Source of the DNA: Ga0077560 sp046330395
GTDB lineage: Bacteria; Actinomycetota; Thermoleophilia; Miltoncostaeales; Miltoncostaeaceae
Assembly: GCA_046330395.1 (NCBI GenBank)
Contig: JAXLSS010000019.1
Coordinates: forward strand, 3,958-67,957
Reading direction: 5' to 3'
Length of the DNA stretch: 64,000 bases
Under the pieces are notes generated by a model, which did not search any database, was not told the origin of the DNA, and saw nothing but the letters and a program-made list of their open reading frames with translations. The translations under genes were made by a program, and so were the position numbers. The number at the start of each line of letters is the position of its first letter. Position 1 is the stretch's first letter. Of this stretch, positions 38,707 to 47,417 are shown piece after piece.

Positions 38707-39075
38707 CTACACCCTCAGGCGGAAGGCCGCGACCGCCAGGAGCACCAGCAACGCCAGCCCCGCCACGATGCCGAGGGCCACGCCCAGGCCGATGACCAGG
38801 GGCACGGCCACCACCAGCCCCTGCGCGATGGCCACGATCATGAGGGCGTCGCGGGGGATGCCGGCGGGCACGCGCTGCATGCCCAGCACCGCCACCACCA
38901 GCAGCAGCAGGGCGAAGACGGTCATCATCAGCGTGCCCGGGTGCCCGAAGATGATGTACGCCACCTCCAGCAGCGCCAGGCATGCGGCCAGGAACAGGCG
39001 CCGCTGGCGCAGCCACAGCGCGAGGCGGGGAACCATCCCGCGGGGCGGTTCGTCGATGACGGGCAGGTCACGCAT
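38707..39075 (-). CDS. Small multi-pass membrane protein (122 aa)
   Basis: A 122-residue protein with about four hydrophobic helices: around residues 27-45 (FLAACLALLEVAYIIFG), 48-66, and two between about 75 and 118. The N-terminal tail is charged (MRDLPVIDEPPRGMV). The AGTGTA complement gives TACACT ten bases before the ATG, a plausible -10. It has no recognised domain. It ends 45 bases before the subtilase GTG and, notably, in the same frame. Confidence 0.65.
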   Translation of the reverse strand: MRDLPVIDEPPRGMVPRLALWLRQRRLFLAACLALLEVAYIIFGHPGTLMMTVFALLLLVVAVLGMQRVPAGIPRDALMIVAIAQGLVVAVPLVIGLGVALGIVAGLALLVLLAVAAFRLRV

Positions 39076-39131
39076 GGAATGGCCAGTGTAGCCCCACACC
39101 GGGGACGGCTCGCCAGGGCGCGGGCGCGATG

Positions 39132-40640
39132 TCACACCGGCACGGCCGCGCCGGAGGTGGTGGCGGGCGGTTCGGGCACGTACAGGCGGGTCATGTCGAT
39201 CCCGATGCATGCCGTGCGCCACTCCGCGGGGAAGTCGGCCGCGGGCGACATCCACGACGACGGGTCGAACGCGTTCAACATCGACAGGAAGGCGTCGGTC
39301 ATCTCGGGGTCGAACTGGCGGCCGCGCTCCGCCTGCAGCTCGGCGACGGCCTCGTGGTGCGACCGCGCCGCGCGGAAGGGCCGGCGGGCGGTCATGGCGT
39401 CGTAGCTGTCGCACAGGGCCACCACGCGCGCCAGCAGCGGGATGTGCACGCCGGCCAGACCGGCGCCGTAGCCGGAGCCGTCCCAGCGCTCGTGGTGCGA
39501 GCGCACGCCCTCCACCAGCGCGGGGGCGAAGGCCACGTTGGCAAGCGCATCCGCGCCCCAGTCGGGGTGCTGGCGGATCACCGCCCACTCGTCGTCGGTG
39601 GGGGAACCCGCCTTTCGCAGCACGGCGTCGGGCACGCCCACCTTGCCGATGTCGTGCACCAGCCCCACCACGTGCGCCAGGGCCTGGTCCTCGGGCGTCC
39701 ACCCCAGCTCGGCCGCCAGCCCGCGGCACAGCCGGCCCACGCTGGCCGCGTGCCGTGCGGTGTAGCGGTCCTTCAGGTCCACCAGCGCCACCAGCGCCAG
39801 CACGGTGCCGGTGGCGACGTCGTGGAGCTGCCCCACGGCCACGTCGGCACGGGTGAGCGCGACCCGCTCCGCGCGCAGCGCCCGCTGCTCGGCGGCCTCA
39901 GCGCGCTCCCGTGCATCCTCGGCGTCGCGGCGGGCCCGGGTCTCGGCGTCGCGGCCGCGGATCGCCTCCAGCAGGGCAAGCAGCAGGCCCACCGCCATGA
40001 CACCCACCAGTCCCACCACGGCCCGCTGCGTGGTGCCGGTGACGGCCGCGCCGAGGCCCAGGGAGGCCACGACGATGGTGGAGCCCACGACGTCGGCGGC
40101 GGCCACCTTGCGCAGGTTGGCGCGCCACACCTCGCGCGGGTCCTCGCCGTAGCGCGTGGCGATGAGGCCGGCCACCAGGGTGTGGTTGACCACGAAGAAC
40201 CCGATGGCGCCCAGCGCCGCCGCCAGGAACCAGCGCGCGTCCCCCACCGAGGTGTGGGCGGCGTGGCCGCCCGCCAGCCGGAAGGTGCCCACCGCCGCGC
40301 CCCCCGACAGGGTCAGGGCCCCTGCGTTGCCGATCATCACCCAGCGCCCGTAGGCGCGGTTGTCGCCGGCCGCCAGCAGCCCGCCGAGGGCGGGGGCCAC
40401 CCCGGGGGAGCAGACGTAGGCGGCCGCCAGCACCGGCAGGTGCACCAGGCTCAGGGCCGTGCGGCCGGACTCGGCGACGGTGCCGATGGCCGCGGCGATG
40501 AGCCCCGCAACCAGGACGACCGCCAGCGTGCCGTCGACGCGCAGGCCGGACAGCAGGAGGGCCACGAGGACCACGGCCGCACCGGAGACGGCCAGGATGC
40601 TGCAGTACGTCCGGTAAGGGGGCGGTTCCGGAGCGGACAT
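39132..40640 (-). CDS. Membrane protein with cytoplasmic HD-GYP domain (c-di-GMP phosphodiesterase type)
   Basis: A 502-residue protein. The first about 235 residues hold seven or so hydrophobic helices, then a coiled coil (AETRARRDAEDARERAEAAEQRAL), then an HD-GYP domain: LVHDIGKVGVPD, RQHPDWGADAL, HHERWDGSGYGAGL and ALCDSYDAMTARRPF. HD-GYP domains hydrolyse c-di-GMP; GAGL follows the GSGY element where many have GLKG, so activity needs testing. TAACAT lies eight bases before the ATG. The membrane part resembles MASE-type sensor modules. Confidence 0.85.
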   Translation of the reverse strand: MSAPEPPPYRTYCSILAVSGAAVVLVALLLSGLRVDGTLAVVLVAGLIAAAIGTVAESGRTALSLVHLPVLAAAYVCSPGVAPALGGLLAAGDNRAYGRWVMIGNAGALTLSGGAAVGTFRLAGGHAAHTSVGDARWFLAAALGAIGFFVVNHTLVAGLIATRYGEDPREVWRANLRKVAAADVVGSTIVVASLGLGAAVTGTTQRAVVGLVGVMAVGLLLALLEAIRGRDAETRARRDAEDARERAEAAEQRALRAERVALTRADVAVGQLHDVATGTVLALVALVDLKDRYTARHAASVGRLCRGLAAELGWTPEDQALAHVVGLVHDIGKVGVPDAVLRKAGSPTDDEWAVIRQHPDWGADALANVAFAPALVEGVRSHHERWDGSGYGAGLAGVHIPLLARVVALCDSYDAMTARRPFRAARSHHEAVAELQAERGRQFDPEMTDAFLSMLNAFDPSSWMSPAADFPAEWRTACIGIDMTRLYVPEPPATTSGAAVPV

Positions 40641-40781
40641 TCCCGCCCATGTTATGCGGGTTTCGCCGGACTTCCTACTTGTGCCCGCGCAGATTGATGA
40701 AAGACGCGGGTGAGCGGTCGAATCCCCACGGGGACGGCCGCGGTGCGGGCCGTGGGAACGCCCGGGCCCGCGCGGAGCGGA

Positions 40782-40862
40782 TCAGCGGCCGTACACGGCA
40801 CCGCCCAGGGCGGCGAGCAGCGTGGAGGCGGCGGTGGCGAACATGAACAGGCGCGGCTTCAT
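40782..40862 (-). CDS. Tiny membrane or secreted peptide (26 aa)
   Basis: ATG 40862 opens a 26-residue frame (MKPRLFMFATAAST, ending GGAVYGR, then TGA at 40782). It has a basic head and one hydrophobic helix. AGGAG is placed seven bases before the ATG, an ideal ribosome site, and an independent terminator lies just upstream, separating it from ispE. It precedes the HD-GYP gene by 141 bases on the same strand. It could be a small membrane regulator or a leader peptide. Confidence comes mainly from the ribosome site and sequence character. Confidence 0.5.
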   Translation of the reverse strand: MKPRLFMFATAASTLLAALGGAVYGR

Positions 40863-40934
40863 GTGGACAACTCCTGTTGTGCGGTTGGGGGACGTGTGCT
40901 AACCACCCCCTCTTTCGGCCCCTCCGCCGCGCGT

Positions 40935-40964
40935 CTGAGCGTTCGGGCACCCCGAACCGCTCAG
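40935..40964 (-). terminator. Terminator overlapping the ispE stop
   Basis: CTGAGCGTTCGGG (40935-40947), loop CAC, and CCCGAACCGCTCAG (40951-40964) with one bulged C. It includes the ispE TGA and should end the metG-tatD-rsmA-ispE transcript. Confidence 0.7.
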
Positions 40965-41791
40965 CCGTCCGCACCCCCAGGCCGGCACACCCACGCGCCC
41001 CGCAGTGCGGCGCCGGCCGCCTCGGCACGCCCCGGGTCGTCGAACAGCCCCGCCACGGCCCCACCGCTGCCGCACAGCAGCACATCGCGCGCGCCCTGGG
41101 CGCGCAGGGCCCGCGCCACGCCCCCCAGCGCGGGCGCGCAGGCCAGGGCCGCGGGCCACAGATCGTTGGCCACCCAATCGCCGGTGGTCCACGGCGCGTC
41201 GGGCGGGTCGGCGGGCGGCGGCGTGGCGTGGCCGATGCGGTCGAACGCCGCGTACACCCGGGCGGTGGAGAGGGGCTGCACCGGCGGGTGCACCACCACC
41301 CAGAGCCCCACCGGCATGGCCGCGGGGCGCAGCACCTCACCCCGCCCGGTGGCCCACCGGGCGCCGCCCCGGATGAAGAAGGGCACATCCGACCCCACCG
41401 TGGCCGCCACCGCCTCCAGCGCGGCGTCGTCCACATCCAGCCCCAAGAGCCGCCGGGCGGCCAGCAGCGTGGCCGCCGCGTCGGAGCTGCCACCGCCCAG
41501 GCCCGCCTGGGCGGGGATGCGCTTGTCGATGCGCACGGCCAGGTGCGGCAGGGGGCCGCCCAGGTGCGCCTCCAGCGCATCCAGCGCCCGCCAGGCCAGG
41601 TTGTCCGCGCCGTCGATGCCCGGGCAGTCCACGCGCCGGTCCCGCGCGCGGCGCACCGTGACGACGTCGTGCAGCCCGTCCAGGGTGACCATGAGGGTCC
41701 CCACCGGGTGGTACCCGTCCGCGCCCACCGGCCCCACGCGCAGGCACAGGTTGAGCTTGGCGGGCGCGATGAGGGTTACGGTTCCGGCCAC
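40961..41791 (-). CDS. ispE: 4-diphosphocytidyl-2-C-methyl-D-erythritol kinase
   Basis: A 276-residue GHMP kinase of the MEP pathway. Motifs: APAKLNLCLRVG at the N-terminus, the ATP-binding IPAQAGLGGGSSDAAATL, SDVPFFIRGG, and LCGSGGAVAGLF near the end. GTG 41791 lies within the end of rsmA, overlapping by 16 bases. It is the last gene of the operon metG-tatD-rsmA-ispE, a classic actinobacterial order (rsmA-ispE adjacency is widely conserved). Confidence 0.93.
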   Translation of the reverse strand: MAGTVTLIAPAKLNLCLRVGPVGADGYHPVGTLMVTLDGLHDVVTVRRARDRRVDCPGIDGADNLAWRALDALEAHLGGPLPHLAVRIDKRIPAQAGLGGGSSDAAATLLAARRLLGLDVDDAALEAVAATVGSDVPFFIRGGARWATGRGEVLRPAAMPVGLWVVVHPPVQPLSTARVYAAFDRIGHATPPPADPPDAPWTTGDWVANDLWPAALACAPALGGVARALRAQGARDVLLCGSGGAVAGLFDDPGRAEAAGAALRGAWVCRPGGADG

Positions 41792-42600
41792 CGCAGTCGC
41801 TCCGTCAGCTCGGGGAACCGCTCCGGGGTCAGGTGCTCGGCACGGGCGCCGGGCGGGCACCCCATCTCGGTCAACGCGGCCACCACCCGGTCGCGGTCGG
41901 CACCGGCGGCGCCCAGGGTGTTGCGCAGCGTCTTGCGCCGCTGGCCGAAGGCCGCGCGGACGCACCGGCGCACCCGGGCGTCGGCACCCGGCCCGCGCCG
42001 CGTGAACGCCACCAGCGCCGAGTCCACCCGGGGCGGGGGCACGAACACGTCCCGGCCCACGTTGCGGCGGAACGCGGGCGCGCATGCCAGTTGCAGGAGC
42101 ACGCTGGGGGCGCCGTACAGGGGATCCCCGGCGGGCGCCATCCACCGGTCGGCCACCTCGCGCTGGGTCATCACGCACCACCGCTCCACCCCGGGCAGGC
42201 GCCAGGTGCTCTCCACCATCACGGGGGTGGCGATGTGGTATGGCAGGTTCGACACCAGCACCGTGGGGGCGGGCCGCAGGTCCTCCCAGGGCAGGGCCAT
42301 GGCGTCACCCCAGTGCACGTCCACGTTCCGCGCCCCGGCCAGGGCGTCGTCCAGCACCGGGCCCAGGCGCGGATCCACCTCGGCCGTGTGCACCCACGCG
42401 GCATGGCGGCACAGGGCGGCCGTGAGCACCCCCGGGCCCGCGCCCACCTCGAACACCACGTCGTCCCCCGTCACCCCGGCCTCGCGCACCGCAACGTCCA
42501 CCAGGTTCTCATCAACCAGGAAGTGCTGTCCCAGATCGGTGTCCGGTCGCAGGCCGTGGGCGGCCAGGAGCCGCAGCACGTGCACCCGGGGGGCGCTCAC
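41776..42600 (-). CDS. rsmA: 16S rRNA dimethyladenosine transferase RsmA (KsgA)
   Basis: A 274-residue SAM-dependent enzyme dimethylating A1518 and A1519 of 16S rRNA. It has LGQHFLVDENLVD, the SAM loop FEVGAGPGVLTAAL, the catalytic SNLPYHIATPV, and a C-terminal domain with FGQRRKTLRNTL. GTG 42600 overlaps the tatD stop as GTGA. Length and motif order are standard. Confidence 0.94.
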   Translation of the reverse strand: MSAPRVHVLRLLAAHGLRPDTDLGQHFLVDENLVDVAVREAGVTGDDVVFEVGAGPGVLTAALCRHAAWVHTAEVDPRLGPVLDDALAGARNVDVHWGDAMALPWEDLRPAPTVLVSNLPYHIATPVMVESTWRLPGVERWCVMTQREVADRWMAPAGDPLYGAPSVLLQLACAPAFRRNVGRDVFVPPPRVDSALVAFTRRGPGADARVRRCVRAAFGQRRKTLRNTLGAAGADRDRVVAALTEMGCPPGARAEHLTPERFPELTERLRWPEP

Positions 42601-43352
42601 CAGCCGAACGCGCGCGCCGCGTTTGCGGTGGTGAGCGCATCGCACTCGCCCACCGCCATGCCGCGCACGGCGGCCAGCGCCGCCAGGGTGTGCGCCACGT
42701 TGGCCGGCTCGTTGGGCCTGCCCCGGCGCGGAACGGGCGCCAGGTACGGGCTGTCGGTCTCCACCAGCAGCCGGTCGGCGGGGATCCGGGCGGCCGCGGC
42801 GCGCAGCTCCTCGTTCTTGGGGTAGGTGATGGGCCCCGCGAAGCTGGTGAACCAGCCCGCGTCGATCACGCGGTCCACGTGCGCGGCCTCGGTGATGCTG
42901 AAGCAGTGCAGGATCACCACCACCCCGTCGGCCTGGCGCTCCAGGACGTCCAGGGTCTCCTCGGTGGCCTCGCGGGTGTGGATCACCAGCGGCAGCCCCG
43001 CCGCACGGGCCAGCGCGATCTGGGCGGTGAACGCCCGCATCTGGGCCTCGGGGGTGGAGTGGTTGCGGAAGTGGTCGAGGCCGCATTCGCCGACGGCCAC
43101 CACCCGCGGGTGCGCGGCGAGCTCCGCCACCCAGTGGGCGTCCGCGTCGGTCCAGCCGTCTGCGTCGTGCGGGTGCACGCCCACGGCCGCCCACACCATG
43201 GGGTGCTCCTCGGCCAGCGCCACCGCGCGCACGCTCGACTCACGCCCCACGCCGATGGTCACCACGCGCTCCACCCCGGCGTCGGCGGCCGCCCGCAGCA
43301 GCTGCGGCACCGGCACCTCGCATGACTCCAGGTGGGCGTGGGTGTCGACTAC
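42597..43352 (-). CDS. tatD: TatD family metal-dependent nuclease, unusual start
   Basis: A roughly 251-residue TIM-barrel hydrolase: VDTHAHLES (first metal site), GVHPHDAD, VGECGLDHFRN, PLVIHTREA, LHCFS and LVETDSPYLAP. The conserved N-terminus begins directly at the metG stop. The codon in start position is GTA (43350-43352), overlapping the metG TAG as GTAG, with GGAAGGG eight bases upstream. No ATG, GTG or TTG occurs in frame close by, and the next GTG would remove the HxH motif. Either a non-standard start is used or the true start is a far-upstream codon inside metG. Confidence 0.85.
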   Translation of the reverse strand, partial: VVDTHAHLESCEVPVPQLLRAAADAGVERVVTIGVGRESSVRAVALAEEHPMVWAAVGVHPHDADGWTDADAHWVAELAAHPRVVAVGECGLDHFRNHSTPEAQMRAFTAQIALARAAGLPLVIHTREATEETLDVLERQADGVVVILHCFSITEAAHVDRVIDAGWFTSFAGPITYPKNEELRAAAARIPADRLLVETDSPYLAPVPRRGRPNEPANVAHTLAALAAVRGMAVGECDALTTANAARAFGW

Positions 43353-44875
43353 TCGGGGGTCCCTTCCACGCGGGGGAACAGCGGACCGGCCGGGGCCACC
43401 GCGGCGCCCTGGCGGCCCGCACCCCAGTCGGCCAGGGGCAGCGCCACCGCGTCGGGATCCTGGCCCAGCGCGGCCAGGCCGCGCGCGCAGCTGCCCGGCA
43501 TGACGGGCCACAGCAGCACCAGCACGGCACGCAGCCCCTCGGCGAGGCTGTGCAGCACCTGGTCCAGCTCGGCGGCGCGGCCGGGGTCCTTGGCCAGCAC
43601 CCAGGGGGCGCGCTCCTCCACCAACCGGTTGAGGCGCCGCACCAGCACCCACACCTCGTCGAGCGCCCGGGTGGGGTCCACCGCGGCGAAGGCGGCGCGC
43701 GCCCCGGCCACCGCGGCGGCCACCTCGGCCGCCAGGTCGGTGTCGGCGCCACCGTCGGCGGGCACCACGCCCTCGCGGTAACGGCCGATCATGCTGACCG
43801 TGCGGTTCAGCAGGTTGCCCAGCTCGTTGGCCAGCTCACCGTGGTACCTGGCGTCGAAACCCTCGGCCGAGAACGTGCCGTCCTCGCCGAACCGGATCTC
43901 GCGCGCCAGGTAGTAGCGCAGGGCGTCGATGCCGTAGGTGTCGATGAACGGGAACGGGTCCACCAGGTTGCCGGTGGTCTTGCTCATCTTCTCGCCGCCC
44001 TTGAGCACGTACCCGTGGATGGCCACGCGCCGGGGCACCTCGATGCCGCAGGCCATCAGCAGCGCCGGCCAGATGACGGCGTGGAACTTGAGGATGTCCT
44101 TGGCCATCAGCTGCAGGTCGGGCGGCCAGAAGCGCATGCCGTCCTCACCGGCCCCGTACGTGAGCGCGGTCCAGTAGTTGAACAGCGCGTCCACCCACAC
44201 GTACACCACCTGCTGCGGGTCCCAGGGAACCTGCACGCCCCAGTCGATCTGGGAGCGGGAGATCGACAGATCCTCGAGGCCCCCCTCGATCATGCGCCGC
44301 GCCTCGTTGTACCGGGCCTGCGGGATCACCCAGTCGGGGCGCTCGTCGTACAGGGCCAGGAGCCGGTCGCGGTAGGCCGACAGCCGGAAGAACCAGTTGT
44401 CCTCCTCCAGCCACTCCACCGGGCGGCGGTGGATGGGGCACAGCCGCCCCTCCTCCAGGTCGCCCTCGTTGTAGAACGCCTCGCAGGCCGTGCAGTACCA
44501 GCCCCCGTAGCTGCCCGAGTAGATGTCCCCCGAGTCGTGCATGCGCTGCAGCAGCGCCCGCACCTCCGCGCCGTGCTGCGGGTCGGTGGTGCGGATGAAG
44601 AAGTCGTTGGTGGCGTCCAGCACCCCGCCCAGCGCACGGAACTTGGACGACAACTCGTCGGCGTGCGCCTTGGGGGTGCGTCCGGCCGCCTCGGCCGCCT
44701 GGGCGATCTTGGCCCCGTGCTCGTCGGTGCCCGTGAGGAAGAACACCTCCTCGCCGGACTGGCGATGGTGGCGGGCCAGGATGTCCGCCATGATCGTCGT
44801 GTACGCGTGACCCACGTGGGGCTCCGCGTTGACGTAGTAGATGGGGGTGGTGAGGTAGAAGCGACCGGTGCTCAC
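43349..44875 (-). CDS. metG: Methionyl-tRNA synthetase
   Basis: A 508-residue class I synthetase: FYLTTPIYYVNAEPHVGHAYT (HIGH motif as HVGH), GTDEHGAKI, a knuckle region with WYCTACEAFY and LCPIHRRP, WVDALFNYW, and KMSKTTGN (KMSKS). The C-terminal tRNA-binding EMAP domain of some MetRS is absent, as in many actinobacteria. GTG 44875 lies 36 bases from the divergent nucleotidyltransferase-like gene. It is first in the metG-tatD-rsmA-ispE operon. Confidence 0.95.
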   Translation of the reverse strand: MSTGRFYLTTPIYYVNAEPHVGHAYTTIMADILARHHRQSGEEVFFLTGTDEHGAKIAQAAEAAGRTPKAHADELSSKFRALGGVLDATNDFFIRTTDPQHGAEVRALLQRMHDSGDIYSGSYGGWYCTACEAFYNEGDLEEGRLCPIHRRPVEWLEEDNWFFRLSAYRDRLLALYDERPDWVIPQARYNEARRMIEGGLEDLSISRSQIDWGVQVPWDPQQVVYVWVDALFNYWTALTYGAGEDGMRFWPPDLQLMAKDILKFHAVIWPALLMACGIEVPRRVAIHGYVLKGGEKMSKTTGNLVDPFPFIDTYGIDALRYYLAREIRFGEDGTFSAEGFDARYHGELANELGNLLNRTVSMIGRYREGVVPADGGADTDLAAEVAAAVAGARAAFAAVDPTRALDEVWVLVRRLNRLVEERAPWVLAKDPGRAAELDQVLHSLAEGLRAVLVLLWPVMPGSCARGLAALGQDPDAVALPLADWGAGRQGAAVAPAGPLFPRVEGTPE

Positions 44876-44911
44876 GGACCCGGGAGTGTAGACGGGCCGC
44901 TGCCGCGGCAC

Positions 44912-45406
44912 ATGCGCGCGGTGCTGGGAGAGGTGGCCGGCGCGCTGACCGGCCGGGGTGTGCGGTGGGCGCTCACCGGCAGCGCCGCGGCAGCGCTGCT
45001 GGGCGCCACGCGCCCGCCGCGCGACCTGGACCTGGAGGTGGCCGTAGCCGACATGGCCGAGGCCGCCGAGGCCCTGGGGATGCAGTTCGTGCTGCAGGAC
45101 GACGGCGTGATCGCCGGGCACCGCGCCGTGGCGGTGCGCGGCGGCGTGGAGGTGGACATCTCGGCGGGGGTCACCGTCACCGGGATGCACGGCCGGCTGA
45201 CGCCCGACGACGGCGCCCTCACCACGGCGGCCCGCACCGTGATGGTGGACGGCGTGCCGATCCCCTGCCGGGCACCCGAGGAGTCGCTGGCGCGGGCCCT
45301 GGTGGCCGGCGACTGGGCGCGGGTGGCCAAGATCGCGGCCCGGGGCGGGCCGCCGCCGCGCGCCGGCTACCTGGCCTCGCGGTTGGCGTCGATCGCCAGG
45401 CGGTAG
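44912..45406 (+). CDS. Nucleotidyltransferase-fold protein (164 aa)
   Basis: A 164-residue protein with the minimal nucleotidyltransferase signature LTGSAAAALLGATRPPRDLDLEV and a later VDIS acidic strand, as in small NTase proteins of the toxin/antitoxin or DUF6036-like type. It sits between divergent metG (36 bases) and convergent rsmI, overlapping rsmI by 40 bases. No HEPN partner is adjacent. Its substrate is unknown; a tRNA link from proximity to metG is only a guess. Confidence 0.6.
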   Translation: MRAVLGEVAGALTGRGVRWALTGSAAAALLGATRPPRDLDLEVAVADMAEAAEALGMQFVLQDDGVIAGHRAVAVRGGVEVDISAGVTVTGMHGRLTPDDGALTTAARTVMVDGVPIPCRAPEESLARALVAGDWARVAKIAARGGPPPRAGYLASRLASIARR

Positions 45407-46206
45407 GCGGCGTTGCGCGACCCGGCGCCCAGGGCGGCGGCCGCGTCGGCCGTTGCACCGGTGGACAGGCCCGCGTGCAGCAGCACCCCCACCACGCGCG
45501 CCAGCTCGTCGGCCGCGGCGTCCCCCGCCGCGGCCGGGGCGGGCCACAGCACCAGGGTGATCTCGCCGCGGGGCGACTCGGCGTAGCGCGCCGCCAGCTC
45601 GGCGCAGGTGCCCACCACGACGTCCTCGTGCAGCTTGCTCAGCTCCCGGCACACCGCCAACGTGCGCTCGGGGTGGCGCTCCGCCAGCCACGCGAGCGCC
45701 GCGGGCAATCGCTGTGGGCTCTCGAACGCCACCACCGCGCAACCCAGCGGGTCGAGGCGGTCCAGCAGCTCGGTGCGCTCCCCGTCCTTGCGGGGCAGGA
45801 ACCCCGCGAAGCAGAACCGGTCGGTGGGGGCACCGGCCGCGGCCACCGCGGCGGTGACGGCGCTGGGCCCGGGCAGCACGCGCACCGGGATCCCCGCCGC
45901 ATGCGCCGCGGCCACCAGCCGGGCGCCGGGGTCGCTCACCGCCGGCATGCCCGCGTCGCTCACCAGCACCACGGTGTGGCCGTCGGCCATGCGCCGCACC
46001 AGCTGGGCGCTGCGCGCGGCCTCGTTGTGGGCGTGCAGGCTCACCATCGGCACCTCCGACCCGCAGGCGCGCAGCAGCGTGGCGGTGCGGCGGGTGTCCT
46101 CACAGGCCACCGCATCCGCGTCGCGCAGGGCCTCGGCCGCGCGCGGCGAAAGGTCAGCGAGGTTCCCGATGGGGGTCGCCACCACCAGCAGGCGGCCGGC
46201 GCTCAC
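45367..46206 (-). CDS. rsmI: 16S rRNA 2'-O-ribose C1402 methyltransferase RsmI
   Basis: A 279-residue SAM enzyme of the tetrapyrrole-methylase fold: LLVVATPIGNLADLSPRA, EDTRRTATLL, HAHNEAARS, VLVSDAGMPAVSDPGARLV, LPGPSAVTAAVAAAG, FCFAGFLPRK and CRELSKLHED. Length is standard. GTG 46206 is divergent from the LCP gene. The 3' end overlaps the NTase-fold gene on the other strand. Confidence 0.93.
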   Translation of the reverse strand: MSAGRLLVVATPIGNLADLSPRAAEALRDADAVACEDTRRTATLLRACGSEVPMVSLHAHNEAARSAQLVRRMADGHTVVLVSDAGMPAVSDPGARLVAAAHAAGIPVRVLPGPSAVTAAVAAAGAPTDRFCFAGFLPRKDGERTELLDRLDPLGCAVVAFESPQRLPAALAWLAERHPERTLAVCRELSKLHEDVVVGTCAELAARYAESPRGEITLVLWPAPAAAGDAAADELARVVGVLLHAGLSTGATADAAAALGAGSRNAAYRLAIDANREAR

Positions 46207-46263
46207 GGGCGGTGCCCGCGCAATGCGGGACCCGCGGCGAGCACCGTTACGATCCTCCACCGA

Positions 46264-47403
46264 ATGAGCGACGTGCCCGACACCACGACCAAACCGTACC
46301 GGCGTTTCCGGGCACATGGCGCAGGCGACGAGGGCGGGATCGACGAGCTGCGCCAGCTCACCGAGCGCGAGCGGGCGGGCGGAGGGGGCACGCGGGAGCG
46401 CACCGCGGCGCCACGGGCGCCCCGCATCCCGCAGGTCAACCAGCGGCGCCGGCGACGCGCGCTCACCCGCGCCGGCCGCCCGTGGTGGTCGGTGCGCGGC
46501 CTCGGTCCCGGTGGCTGGGCGGTGCGCGGCGCGGCCGTGCTGCTGGTGGCGTTCCTGGTGTGGTCCATCGCCGGGTACACCGCCATCCAGAGCGCCGTGT
46601 CCAGCGCCAACAGCCGCATGAGCAAGGCGGGGCGCGCCAAGCTGGCCGGGTCGCCGGGGATGCTCAGCGGCCCCACCAACATCCTCATCGTGGGCTCCGA
46701 CGCCCGCCCCGGCGAGCGGCACTCCCGCGCCGACACCATCCTGATCATGCGGCTGGACCCCGGGAAGGGGCGCATCAAGCTCCTGTCCATCCCCCGCGAC
46801 CTGCGCGTGTACCTGGGCAGCAAGCTGGGGCACCAGAAGATCAACGCCGCCTACCAGTTCGGTTTCCAGGCGGGGATCATCGGAGCCGTCCACCACTTCA
46901 CCCAGCTGCCCATCAACCACTTCATCGCCATCAACTTCCGGGGTTTCCCGAAGCTGGTGAACGACGTGGGCGGCATCACCGTGAACAACCCCACGCCCAT
47001 CAAGAACTGCCCGTTCCCGGGCGGGATCACGGTGAGCTTCGCCGGCGGCAGGCTGCACCTCAACGGTGATCAGGCGCTGCAATACGTACGCGTGCGCAAG
47101 TGCGACGACGACTTCCGCCGCGCCGAGCGCCAGCAGGCGTTCCTGGCGGCGCTCAAGGCGAAGCTGGCGTCACCGTGGTCGCTGTGGAAGGCCCCGTGGA
47201 ACGGAGCGGCCATGATCCGCGCGCTCACCACCGACATGAGCGCCGACGACCTCGCCAAGTTCGGCTACCTGCAGTGGCACCTCACCCAGCACCCCGAGGA
47301 CCGCATGGTGCTGGCCGGGCACCCCGAGGTGATCGGCGGCCTCGACTACGTCGTGGCCGACGGCCTGGCCGACCAGGAACAGTTCCGGCGCTTCCTGGGC
47401 TGA
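46264..47403 (+). CDS. LytR-CpsA-Psr (LCP) family glycopolymer transferase
   Basis: A 379-residue membrane-anchored enzyme that attaches wall polymers such as teichoic acid or arabinogalactan to peptidoglycan. A basic cytoplasmic tail of about 85 residues precedes one helix (VLLVAFLVWSIAGY), then the LCP domain: ILIVGSDARPGERHSRADTI, SIPRDLRVYL, INAAYQFG, INFRGFPKLVNDVGGI, LNGDQALQYVRVRK. Catalytic Arg and Asp residues are present. TACGAT lies 10 bases before ATG 46264, a likely -10 for a short-leader mRNA. Confidence 0.9.
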   Translation: MSDVPDTTTKPYRRFRAHGAGDEGGIDELRQLTERERAGGGGTRERTAAPRAPRIPQVNQRRRRRALTRAGRPWWSVRGLGPGGWAVRGAAVLLVAFLVWSIAGYTAIQSAVSSANSRMSKAGRAKLAGSPGMLSGPTNILIVGSDARPGERHSRADTILIMRLDPGKGRIKLLSIPRDLRVYLGSKLGHQKINAAYQFGFQAGIIGAVHHFTQLPINHFIAINFRGFPKLVNDVGGITVNNPTPIKNCPFPGGITVSFAGGRLHLNGDQALQYVRVRKCDDDFRRAERQQAFLAALKAKLASPWSLWKAPWNGAAMIRALTTDMSADDLAKFGYLQWHLTQHPEDRMVLAGHPEVIGGLDYVVADGLADQEQFRRFLG

Positions 47404-47417
47404 CCCGCCCGGCGGGA

